Below, in pieces: positions 16,133 to 23,851 of a stretch of DNA of 64,000 nt; position 1 is the first letter of the stretch; the number at the start of each line of letters is the position of its first letter. The position numbers were made by a program, and so were the translations under genes. A model generated the notes under the pieces. The model was not told the origin of the DNA and made no database searches. It was given only the letters and a program-made list of their open reading frames with translations. The DNA is from a candidate division WOR-3 bacterium (GTDB lineage: Bacteria; Hydrothermota; Hydrothermia; Hydrothermales; JAJRUZ01), in assembly GCA_039804025.1 (NCBI GenBank), contig JBDRZP010000001.1, positions 62,001 to 126,000 on the forward strand, read 5' to 3'.

Positions 16133-17056
16133 ATGAAATTTAAATACATTTATGGTCCTGTTAATTCAAGGAGATTGGGAAAATCCCTCGGTATAGACCT
16201 TTTACCTTTAAAAACATGTAATTTTAACTGTGTTTTCTGTCAGCTTGGCAAAACTGAAAAACTTGTTAACGAAAGAAAAGAATATGTTCCCTTTGATGAA
16301 GTTATAGAAGAAATAAAAGAAGGTGTTAAAAAATTTTCTCCAGAAGTTTTAACCTTTTCAGGTTCAGGGGAACCTCTTTTATATTCAAGAATAGGTGAAA
16401 TGATTGATAAATTAAAAGTGCTTTTTCCTGGAATAAAATTGGCACTTTTAACTCATTCACCTTTTTTAAATAATAAAAATGTAAGGGAAGAAATTTTAAA
16501 TATTGACATTTTTTGTCCCTCTCTTGACGCTGGAACTGAAAAAACTTTTTTAAAAATAGCAAGACCCCACCCTGAAATTAAATTTGAGGATATAAAAGAA
16601 GGTCTTTTAAAAATGAGAGAAGTTTTTAAAGGAAGATTTGAACTTGAAATTATGTATATTGAAAATTTAAACGATACAGAAGAGGATATAAAAGGACTAA
16701 ATGAATTTGTTAAAAAATTAAACCCTGATAAAATTTATATTAATACCCCTGTAAGACCACCAGCTGAGAAATGGGTAAAATTACCGGCCTATGAAAAGGC
16801 TTTAGAATTTGCTAAAAAAATAAGTTCAAAAGCTGAGGTAATATATCTTCCACCTGAAAGAAAAAAGGAAAAATTGATGAGTTTTGAAGATATTTTAGAA
16901 TCCATAAAGAGAAGACCCTATGAATTTAATGAGATTAAAAAATTAACTGGTTTAGAGGATGAAGAGCTCAAAAATAAACTTTATTCTGAAATTAAAAAGG
17001 GTAATTTAAAAGTAGAAAGAATAAAGGAAAGAGAATTTTACTATTTTAGAAAATGA
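16133..17056 (+). CDS. Radical SAM protein (COG0731-like Fe-S oxidoreductase)
   Basis: 307 residues. The radical SAM cluster motif is CNFNCVFC (~residues 24-31, C-x3-C-x2-C). The start YGPVNSRRLGKSLGIDLLP is typical of the COG0731-like 'radical SAM protein' group. SAM-binding GSGEP lies in LTFSGSGEPLLY. The last ~70 residues look like a winged-helix (DILESIKRRPYEFNEIKKLTGL). Members of this group are uncharacterised. It lies 1 bp after the nitroreductase gene and overlaps the next gene by 4 bp (ATGA). Confidence 0.85.
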   Translation: MKFKYIYGPVNSRRLGKSLGIDLLPLKTCNFNCVFCQLGKTEKLVNERKEYVPFDEVIEEIKEGVKKFSPEVLTFSGSGEPLLYSRIGEMIDKLKVLFPGIKLALLTHSPFLNNKNVREEILNIDIFCPSLDAGTEKTFLKIARPHPEIKFEDIKEGLLKMREVFKGRFELEIMYIENLNDTEEDIKGLNEFVKKLNPDKIYINTPVRPPAEKWVKLPAYEKALEFAKKISSKAEVIYLPPERKKEKLMSFEDILESIKRRPYEFNEIKKLTGLEDEELKNKLYSEIKKGNLKVERIKEREFYYFRK

Positions 17057-18159
17057 ACTTAATTTTAAATATTTTAATTTTTTTAAAAATTGAAATCGGT
17101 GAAGTCCCACAGAATGTTCAGGATAAATTTATTCCTGAGCCTAATTTAAAAGTAGAAATATGGGTAAAAAACCTCGAAATTCCATGGTCACTTATTTTTC
17201 TTGAGGATGAAAAGGCACTTGTTAGCGAAAGACCTGGCAGAATAAGATTGATTGAAAAGGGAATTTTAAAAGATAAACCCATTAAAGTAATTAAAGAGGT
17301 TCATCATTCAGGTGAAGGAGGTTTAATGGGTCTTGAAAAACATCCAGATTTTACAGAGAAACCTTATATCTATGCAATGTATACTTACAGAGAAAAGGGT
17401 GAGATTAAGAATAAAGTTGTGAGATTTATTTTTTATAAGGATTCATTAAATTTTGACAAGGTTATAATAGATGAAATTCCGGGTGGAAAATTTCACAATG
17501 GCGGAAGATTAAAATTTGGGCCTGATAAAATGCTATACATAACAACAGGTGAAACCTTTAAAAGAGAGATTGCACAAGATTTAAAAAATTTAGGTGGTAA
17601 AATATTGAGATTAACACCTGAAGGAGAAATTCCTCCAGATAATCCTTTTAAAAATTCTCCAATTTATTCCTACGGGCACAGAAATCCACAAGGTCTTGCC
17701 TTTTATCCTGAATCAGGAGAATTATTTGCTTCAGAACATGGTCCTTCAGGTGAAGATGGAGTTTACGCTCATGATGAAGTAAATATAATTTACAAAGGAG
17801 GAAATTATGGGTGGCCTTTATTTGTTGGAAAGTTAAGTAAAAAGGGGTATATCGATCCTTTAATTTTATGGAAAAGGACAACTCCACCAGCTGGTATGTG
17901 TTTTTATAAAAATTTCCTTTTTATTGCCACACTCAGAAGTGAAGCCCTTATAAAAATAGAAATTAAAAAAATTGAGGATAGTTTCAAAGTAATAAATATT
18001 GAAAGATTATTTGCAGAAGATTACTTTAATGGTAAATACGGCAGATTAAGAGATGTGGTTTATCACAATGGATATTTATATGTTTTAACAAGTAACAGGG
18101 ATGGTAGAGGAAAAATAAAAGAAGGTGATGACAAAATATTGAAAATTAAAATTGAGTAA
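17053..18159 (+). CDS. PQQ-type soluble aldose sugar dehydrogenase (GDH-B/Asd family), exported
   Basis: 368 residues, a six-bladed propeller of the glucose/sorbosone dehydrogenase family. Recognisable motifs are IPWSLIFL, GEGGLMGLEKHPDF, FHNGGRLKFGPDKMLYITTGE with the catalytic-His blade, GHRNPQGLAF, SEHGP and DEVNIIYKGGNYGWP. The hydrophobic N-terminus (MNLILNILIFLKIEIG) is probably a signal peptide. Such enzymes use pyrroloquinoline quinone to oxidise sugars in the periplasm; no PQQ biosynthesis genes are in the window, so the cofactor may be scavenged or different. Overlaps the radical SAM gene by 4 bp; ends 14 bp from a convergent gene. Confidence 0.85.
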   Translation: MNLILNILIFLKIEIGEVPQNVQDKFIPEPNLKVEIWVKNLEIPWSLIFLEDEKALVSERPGRIRLIEKGILKDKPIKVIKEVHHSGEGGLMGLEKHPDFTEKPYIYAMYTYREKGEIKNKVVRFIFYKDSLNFDKVIIDEIPGGKFHNGGRLKFGPDKMLYITTGETFKREIAQDLKNLGGKILRLTPEGEIPPDNPFKNSPIYSYGHRNPQGLAFYPESGELFASEHGPSGEDGVYAHDEVNIIYKGGNYGWPLFVGKLSKKGYIDPLILWKRTTPPAGMCFYKNFLFIATLRSEALIKIEIKKIEDSFKVINIERLFAEDYFNGKYGRLRDVVYHNGYLYVLTSNRDGRGKIKEGDDKILKIKIE

Positions 18160-18173
18160 AAATTTCAAAAATT

Positions 18174-18722
18174 CTATTCAGGTAAAATTACTTTTGGCTC
18201 TTCAATTTCTTTAAAAGTAAAATATGCGTCTCTTCCAAGGTAAAAAGCAGGTTTAAGGTTTTTTAAATCAGGAAGACCATTTTCATCAAAAGTTCCCTCT
18301 TTTTCATGGACTTCAACAATTTCTCCTATGAAGAGAATATGATCTCCTGTAATTACCTGTCTTGTTTTAATACATTCATAGGAAGCATAGGCTTTTTTCA
18401 AAAATGGGGAAGAAATTTTTGAAGACTCATTAAGTTCAATATTAAACTCCTTAATTTTATCCCTTGATCTTCCACTAATTCTACCCATTATTGCGTATAT
18501 TTTAGCATTTTCAAAATCAACAAAATTTAGAGTAAAATCTTTCGCTTTTACAAGTAGTTCATAAGTAAATCTTTTCGGTGATACAAGAACTCCATAAAGA
18601 GGAGGATTAAAAGAAAGAGGTGAGTGCCAGGCTACAGACATACCATTTATCCTCTCATTATACTTTACAATTATTATACAAGGAATTACTGGATAAGAAT
18701 GGTATAAGTGTTTTATTGTCAT
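18174..18722 (-). CDS. Flavin reductase family protein (FMN-binding split barrel)
   Basis: 182 residues from the ATG at 18722 (MTIKHLYHSYPV). Motifs of the flavin reductase-like domain: NGMSVAWHSPLSFNPP, the strand YGVLVSPKRFTYEL, FTLNFVD, and the central ISGRSRDKIKEF. A domain of this size binds FMN and reduces it, or passes electrons to a partner oxygenase; some members are hydrolases or nitroreductases. The open frame continues to 18758, but the 36 extra bases hold the promoter: TATATA lies exactly 6 nt before ATG 18722, so I use the internal start. Confidence 0.82.
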   Translation of the reverse strand: MTIKHLYHSYPVIPCIIIVKYNERINGMSVAWHSPLSFNPPLYGVLVSPKRFTYELLVKAKDFTLNFVDFENAKIYAIMGRISGRSRDKIKEFNIELNESSKISSPFLKKAYASYECIKTRQVITGDHILFIGEIVEVHEKEGTFDENGLPDLKNLKPAFYLGRDAYFTFKEIEEPKVILPE

Positions 18723-18728
18723 ACTATT

Positions 18729-18734
18729 TATATA
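18729..18734 (-). promoter_or_regulatory. -10 box for leaderless flavin reductase gene
   Basis: Read on the minus strand this is TATATA, followed by 6 nt and ATG 18722. A possible -35 (TTGAAA) lies 18 bp further upstream. Predicts transcription starting at the A of the start codon. Confidence 0.5.
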
Positions 18735-18776
18735 AATAAAATAAGTATCAAATTTCAACTTTTAAATGAAATTTAT

Positions 18777-18782
18777 TATAAT
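18777..18782 (+). promoter_or_regulatory. -10 box TATAAT for leaderless gene at 18789
   Basis: Consensus TATAAT, then the 6 nt ATAGGT, then ATG 18789. No Shine-Dalgarno sequence can lie in such a leader. This identifies 18789, not the longer open frame, as the true start. Confidence 0.6.
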
Positions 18783-18788
18783 ATAGGT

Positions 18789-19208
18789 ATGAAAGTTATT
18801 ATTCTCTTTTTGCTTTTAAATATTCAGGAAATAGATAAAAAAGAGATTATAAAAAAACTGGAAAAAATTGAAAAAATTGCCTATTCTCTTCCCTCTCCAA
18901 AAAAGGATTCAATAAATATCCTTATTCAGGAAATAAAAAATATTCTTTACCCTGAAGAATTAAAAGGAGAACTGACAGAAAATGAACTTTCTAATATAAT
19001 AGAAGAAATAAATAAAAACCCTGTTGTTGAAGATGCATTAAAAATACTTGAGAAAAAAACAAAAAATAGAAATCTTACTGTAAATCAAGCAAAAAAAATT
19101 TTAAATGAATTTCATTTTAAGGAAGATAAAATAAAAGTATTCAACATTTTAAAGGAAAAAATTATTGATAAAGAAAATTTAAAAACTCTTGAAAGGGAAA
19201 TAAAATGA
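18789..19208 (+). CDS. Small exported protein, DUF4476-like
   Basis: 139 residues with a short signal peptide (MKVIILFLLLNIQE) followed by a Lys/Glu-rich helical domain. The C-terminal half (NRNLTVNQAKKILNEFHFKEDKIKVFNILKEKIIDKENLKTL) resembles the DUF4476 pattern of repeated short helices ending in D-K-x-N/N-x-x-L, where the preceding F-x-D-K-I/L is typical. Function unknown. The open frame extends back to 18708, but the promoter and signal peptide fix the start at 18789. Its stop overlaps the rmlA start by 4 bp, making it the leader gene of the five-gene operon to 25224. Confidence 0.7.
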   Translation: MKVIILFLLLNIQEIDKKEIIKKLEKIEKIAYSLPSPKKDSINILIQEIKNILYPEELKGELTENELSNIIEEINKNPVVEDALKILEKKTKNRNLTVNQAKKILNEFHFKEDKIKVFNILKEKIIDKENLKTLEREIK

Positions 19209-20269
19209 AGGCTTTAATTTTAAGTGGCGGAAGGGGAACAAGATTAAGGCCTCTTACCCATACATCGGCAAAACAACTTATACCTGTTGGTGGTAAACCC
19301 ATACTTTTCTATGGTATTGAAGCGATTAAAAAAGCTGGTATAGAGGATATAGGAATTGTTATAGGAGAAACTGGTGAAGAGATTAAAAATGCAGTGGGAG
19401 ACGGAAGTAAATTTGGCGTAAAGATTACTTACATTTTTCAACCAGAACCACTTGGTTTAGCACACGCTGTAAAAATTTCAAGGGATTTTCTGGGTGATGA
19501 AAAATTTATAATGTTTCTTGGTGATAACCTTATAAAGGATGATTTAAAGAAATTTCGTGAATATTTTGAAAGCAATAGCATTAATTCACTTATTCTTCTC
19601 TCTAAAGTGCCAAATCCCCAGGATTTTGGAGTTGCAGAGCTCAGGGATGGAAAACTTATAAAACTTGTTGAAAAACCCAAAAAACCACCTTCTGACCTTG
19701 CCCTTGTTGGAGTTTATTTCTTTGATAAAAACATTTTTAAGGCCTGTGAGGAAATAAAACCCTCATGGAGAAATGAACTGGAAATAACAGATGCCATTCA
19801 ATGGCTTATTGATCACAAATTAAAGGTGGATGCTCTTTTAATAAAGGGATGGTGGAAGGATACGGGAAAACCTGAAGATTTAATTGAAGCAAATAGATTT
19901 GTTCTTGAGGATATTGAACCTGATATAAAAGGAGAAATAATTGACTCAAAGATAATCGGAAGGATCAAATTAGAAGAGGAAACAAAAGTAATTGAAAGCA
20001 CAATTAGAGGACCTGTTGTTATAAAAAGGGGAACAAAGATTATTAAAAGTTATATAGGTCCATTTACATCAATACAGGAAAATTGTTATATTGAAAATAC
20101 AGAAATTGAAGATTCAATAATAATGGAAAAAAGTGAAATAAAAGATGTGAAAGGTAGAATTGAAATGAGTATCATTGGAAAAGAAGTAAAAATTTTTCAG
20201 GACCATTCAAGACCAAGAATACATAGATTTATTCTTGGGGACCATTCTGATGTAAGACTTGTTGAATGA
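19205..20269 (+). CDS. rmlA: Glucose-1-phosphate thymidylyltransferase, long form
   Basis: 354 residues. The nucleotidyltransferase signature GGRGTRLRPLT (8-18) is followed by SAKQLIPVGGKPI, QPEPLGLAHA and FLGDNL, which define RmlA-type dTDP-glucose pyrophosphorylases. The C-terminal ~110 residues (from ~IEPDIKGEI) are left-handed beta-helix repeats, the feature of the long form found in archaea and some bacteria. It makes dTDP-glucose from glucose-1-phosphate and dTTP for deoxysugar or surface glycan synthesis. No rmlB/C/D here; the CBS-epimerase and DegT aminotransferase nearby could act on related dTDP- or UDP-sugars. Confidence 0.9.
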   Translation: MKALILSGGRGTRLRPLTHTSAKQLIPVGGKPILFYGIEAIKKAGIEDIGIVIGETGEEIKNAVGDGSKFGVKITYIFQPEPLGLAHAVKISRDFLGDEKFIMFLGDNLIKDDLKKFREYFESNSINSLILLSKVPNPQDFGVAELRDGKLIKLVEKPKKPPSDLALVGVYFFDKNIFKACEEIKPSWRNELEITDAIQWLIDHKLKVDALLIKGWWKDTGKPEDLIEANRFVLEDIEPDIKGEIIDSKIIGRIKLEEETKVIESTIRGPVVIKRGTKIIKSYIGPFTSIQENCYIENTEIEDSIIMEKSEIKDVKGRIEMSIIGKEVKIFQDHSRPRIHRFILGDHSDVRLVE

Positions 20270-23265
20270 AAAAATTTAAAGAATTTAAAAAAAAGTTTAT
20301 TCTGTATGAGTTAACAAAATTTTTTATAATTTTTATTTCAATCTTGTTTTTTTTAATATCTCTTCTTTTTTTATCAGGTTTAAAATTTTTAATTATATTA
20401 CCACTTTTAGCACTTTATTTTCCCTTAAAAATCATTACAAGAAAAGATGCCTTTTATGCTTTAAAACTTGAAAAATTAATAGAAGGGTTCGAAGGAAAAA
20501 TAATTTCTGCCCTTTTGTATTCAAAAAGTGAAAATAAGTTTGAAAGAAGTTATTCAGAATATATCTTTGATAAACTAAACCAAATCGAAATAGATAAAGT
20601 TTTAAATAGAAACTATAAAAGAGAAATAAAAATTTTTATACTCTCCTTTTTTATTTTAATCTTTTCTTATCTTCTCTTTCCAGATAAATTTGTAAAATTT
20701 TTCTTTAACATACCTGAAATAAAAGAAAAGATTATTTATAAAAATCCACCTGAGCTTCATTACATTACACAACCCTTTGTATATACTGTTAAAATTTTAG
20801 GAAAGGATATTAAAGATGCCTATGTAATATATAAATTTAAAGGAAAAATTAAAAAAGAAAAAATAAATGTTTACAAAAATTCAATTGTTTTTACCTTTAA
20901 ACCTGAACCAGGTTTATTTGAGTTTAAATTCAAAACAAAAAATGATGAAACACCTTTTTTAAAAACAAAATTTATAGAGCCACCAAGAATTATAAAAATT
21001 GAGGTATTTGAGGACAATAAATTACTTAACCTCCCCATGGTCAAAATAAAAGAAAATAAAAAACTTGATTTCTTTATAAATTTATCAGATCCTGTGGATT
21101 CAGAAAAGATAATTTTGGTAGAAAGAAAAATAGTTTTAAAAAATGTAAAAGATTACAACTTCTCAAATATTTTTAAAAATAATTCAAAAATTAAATTCAT
21201 TCATTTTGTAAATAATGATAGTTTTCAGGATCCGCAGACAGTTTTAGTAAGTATAATCAGGGAATTAAAACCCATTATCCAGATTCTATTCCCTGACTTT
21301 GATGTTAATATTCCTGATGAGATGAAAATTCCCTTTACTTTATATGTGAGTGATGATGTTGGGCTTGATAGAGTCAAGGTTTATGTTGAAAAAGATGGTA
21401 AAACTATTCTTGAAAAGATAATCAAAAAATATGTTAATACAAAAAATGATACTTTTACCTTTGATTTAGATTTTGATCCCTTGAATCCAAAACCCGGTGA
21501 TAACTTTTATGTTTTTTTCCGTGTTTATGATAAAGATGAAGTAAAAAAATTTTCTAATTCAAGAAAAATTTTGGTTCATATGCCAACTTTTGAAGAATTG
21601 TATGAAGAAGTTAAAAGAGGAAGTGAAAAATTTGAAGAGGAATTAAAACCTATAAGGAGTGAAGCAAAAGATTTAATAGAAAAAATAAAGGAAGTTAAAG
21701 AAAAAATAAGGGAAAGTTTAACCAAAAAAGAATTAAAAAAGGAAACAGAGGAAATTCAGAAAATTTCTGAAGAATTAACAAAAAAACTTGAAGAAGTAGA
21801 AAGAAAAATGAAAAATCTTGAAGAAAATATTGTTTCGATAGATCCTGAAATAAATGAAAAACTTTCAAGGCTAACTGAACTTGTTAAGGAACTTTTTAGT
21901 GAAGAATTGAGAGAACTTTATAAAAAACTTGAAGAGGCAGTAGAAAAGGGAAATAAAGAGGAAATAGAAAAAAGATTAAAGGAATTAATGAAGGAAAAGG
22001 AAATATGGAAAGAAAATCTTGAAAGAACCATTTCTCTTCTTGAAAAGATCAAAAAGGAATATGATTTAAAGAAACTTGTAGAAAAGGCAAAGGATATTGA
22101 AAAAGAATTTTTTGAAATTATGAAAAATAAAGAAGGAAAGAATATGGAAGAAAGTCAAAAAAAGCTTGAAGATATTATTAGGGAAATGGAGAAAATAAAA
22201 GAAAATTATGAGGAAAATATAAAGTCAAAGATTGAAAGTGCTGAGAAAAAAGGGGAAATGGCTCTAAAGGAATTAAAGGAAAATAATTTAAAAGGCAGCT
22301 TTAAAAATACGAGTGAAATGAGGGAAAATCTTGAAAAAGCAATGGAAGAATTTATGAAAAGTAATTTAGAGTTTTCAATGAAATTACTTGAAAAAGCCTT
22401 CTGGGGAGTTATGGGATTTATAAAAGAAAGTGAAAGCCTTGATAGGGATTTTTTAATAGCCTATAAAAACTTTGTTAGTGACATAATTTTAAATGCAAGA
22501 AATACTCTACTCTTTCCGAGAGAGGCTTTAAGGGAAATTAAGATTTCAGAATTTTTAATGGATGAATATATAAATAAAAAAGAAAATAATGAATTAAATC
22601 AGGCACAAAAGAATTTAAAAGATTTAAGGAGTTCTCTATCAAAAGCAGCATATTTTCTCCTTCAGTTCTCTGACAAAATTTCAAGTTCAGGAGGTAGTGA
22701 AAGTGAATTGTTTGAAAATATGATGCAAAAAATTTCAGAAATGATAAAGAAACAAGGTGATATTAACAGTGCTACTTTATCTCTCTTACCCCTTCCACAG
22801 CCCTCACAACTTTCGCCAGAAGAAAAAGAACTCTTAGCTCAACTTGCAAGGGAACAAGGCGAATTGGCAGAGGAAATTTCAAAACTTATTAAAGAACTGG
22901 AAGAAAAAGGTGAAAAATCAGGAATTAAAGGAGCTTTAGAAGGAGCAGAAAAAGATATGAAGGAATCAGAGGAAAAATTAAGAAAAGAGGAGTTAACTGA
23001 AAGATTAAAAGATATTCAGGAAAGAATAATGTCAAGATTACTTCAAGCACAGAGAAGTATAAGAAAAAGGGAATTTATTAAAAGAAGGTATGCTGAGAGA
23101 CCTAAACCTTATGAAGTATTAAGTCCAAAAAAAATTGATATAAGTGAATATTTAAAAATTCTTGAGGGGAAAAAAGAAATATTAAAGAATAAAAATTTAG
23201 TATCACCTTACAAGGAAGTTATTTTAAAGTATTATGAAAACCTTGAAAGATCTGAAAATAAGTAA
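20266..23265 (+). CDS. Large membrane-anchored coiled-coil protein (DUF4175-like)
   Basis: 999 residues. Two adjacent N-terminal membrane segments (~18-60) are followed by a globular region with Ig-like strands (~140-430, for example VYFRVYDKDEV-type strands) and then ~500 residues of charged Lys/Glu coiled coil (~440-960). A short Pro/Ser linker LLPLPQPSQLSPEEKELL (~845) is followed by an RRYAERPKP segment near the end. The layout of a double TM hairpin, beta domain and long helical tail is that of DUF4175/TIGR02302-type proteins in Proteobacteria and Bacteroidetes; I recognise the architecture rather than conserved residues. Function unknown. Start overlaps rmlA (ATGA); end overlaps the AMMECR1 gene by 32 bp. 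Confidence 0.65.
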   Translation: MKKFKEFKKKFILYELTKFFIIFISILFFLISLLFLSGLKFLIILPLLALYFPLKIITRKDAFYALKLEKLIEGFEGKIISALLYSKSENKFERSYSEYIFDKLNQIEIDKVLNRNYKREIKIFILSFFILIFSYLLFPDKFVKFFFNIPEIKEKIIYKNPPELHYITQPFVYTVKILGKDIKDAYVIYKFKGKIKKEKINVYKNSIVFTFKPEPGLFEFKFKTKNDETPFLKTKFIEPPRIIKIEVFEDNKLLNLPMVKIKENKKLDFFINLSDPVDSEKIILVERKIVLKNVKDYNFSNIFKNNSKIKFIHFVNNDSFQDPQTVLVSIIRELKPIIQILFPDFDVNIPDEMKIPFTLYVSDDVGLDRVKVYVEKDGKTILEKIIKKYVNTKNDTFTFDLDFDPLNPKPGDNFYVFFRVYDKDEVKKFSNSRKILVHMPTFEELYEEVKRGSEKFEEELKPIRSEAKDLIEKIKEVKEKIRESLTKKELKKETEEIQKISEELTKKLEEVERKMKNLEENIVSIDPEINEKLSRLTELVKELFSEELRELYKKLEEAVEKGNKEEIEKRLKELMKEKEIWKENLERTISLLEKIKKEYDLKKLVEKAKDIEKEFFEIMKNKEGKNMEESQKKLEDIIREMEKIKENYEENIKSKIESAEKKGEMALKELKENNLKGSFKNTSEMRENLEKAMEEFMKSNLEFSMKLLEKAFWGVMGFIKESESLDRDFLIAYKNFVSDIILNARNTLLFPREALREIKISEFLMDEYINKKENNELNQAQKNLKDLRSSLSKAAYFLLQFSDKISSSGGSESELFENMMQKISEMIKKQGDINSATLSLLPLPQPSQLSPEEKELLAQLAREQGELAEEISKLIKELEEKGEKSGIKGALEGAEKDMKESEEKLRKEELTERLKDIQERIMSRLLQAQRSIRKREFIKRRYAERPKPYEVLSPKKIDISEYLKILEGKKEILKNKNLVSPYKEVILKYYENLERSENK

Positions 23266-23851
23266 AGAAGATGCTAAAAAACTCATAGACCTTGCAAGAA
23301 ATGCTATTAAAAGTCATCTAAAAGGTGAAGAATTAAAAGTGGAGGAAGAATTAAAAGAAAAGTTTTCAGAAAAAATGGGAGTTTTTACTACTCTATACAC
23401 CTATCCAGAAAAATTTTTAAGAGGATGTATAGGTAACCCTTATCCAACAAATCCTATCTGGGAAAATGTAGTTATAAGTTCAATAGAAGCAGCTTTTGAG
23501 GATCCGCGATTTTTACCTCTTAAAGATGAAGGAGAACTTTCAAAATTAATAGTCGAAATAACAATTTTAACAGAACCAGAACTTTTGAAAGTCCCCCCAG
23601 AGGAATATAAAAAACATATAAAAATTGGAAAAACAGGGTTAATGGTAAGAAAGGGTTTATGGAAGGGATTACTTCTTCCACAAGTTGCAGTGGAATACGG
23701 ATTTGATGAGGAAAGATTTCTATCTGAAACCTGTTTAAAAGCAGGTATTAATCCTAATGACTGGAAAAAAAAGGAAACAGAAGTTTATATTTTTGAAGGT
23801 TTAAAAATAAAAGAATTATCACCAATGGGTGAGGTTAAAGTTGAAGAATGA
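23234..23851 (+). CDS. AMMECR1 domain protein (TIGR00296 family)
   Basis: 205 residues, the normal length for stand-alone AMMECR1 proteins. The six-residue family signature LRGCIG is at 62-67, flanked by GVFTTLYTYPEKF and followed by AAFEDPRFLPL, the LIVEITILTEPE strand, GLMVRKGLWKGLLLPQVAVEYG and a C-terminal Cys in SETCLKAG. The biochemical function is not established; it is often fused or adjacent to MEMO and radical SAM genes. The start overlaps the upstream gene by 32 bp; an in-frame TTG at 23243 is an alternative. Ends with an ATGA overlap into the CBS-epimerase gene. Confidence 0.9.
   Translation: MKTLKDLKISKEDAKKLIDLARNAIKSHLKGEELKVEEELKEKFSEKMGVFTTLYTYPEKFLRGCIGNPYPTNPIWENVVISSIEAAFEDPRFLPLKDEGELSKLIVEITILTEPELLKVPPEEYKKHIKIGKTGLMVRKGLWKGLLLPQVAVEYGFDEERFLSETCLKAGINPNDWKKKETEVYIFEGLKIKELSPMGEVKVEE

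Noticed and set aside
18708-18788. Longer start for the DUF4476-like gene
   Set aside because: The extension covers the promoter and would bury the signal peptide; TATAAT plus 6 nt points to ATG 18789.
20266-23265. 999-residue protein as an SMC/Rad50-type ATPase
   Set aside because: No Walker A or B motif is present; it has N-terminal membrane helices instead.
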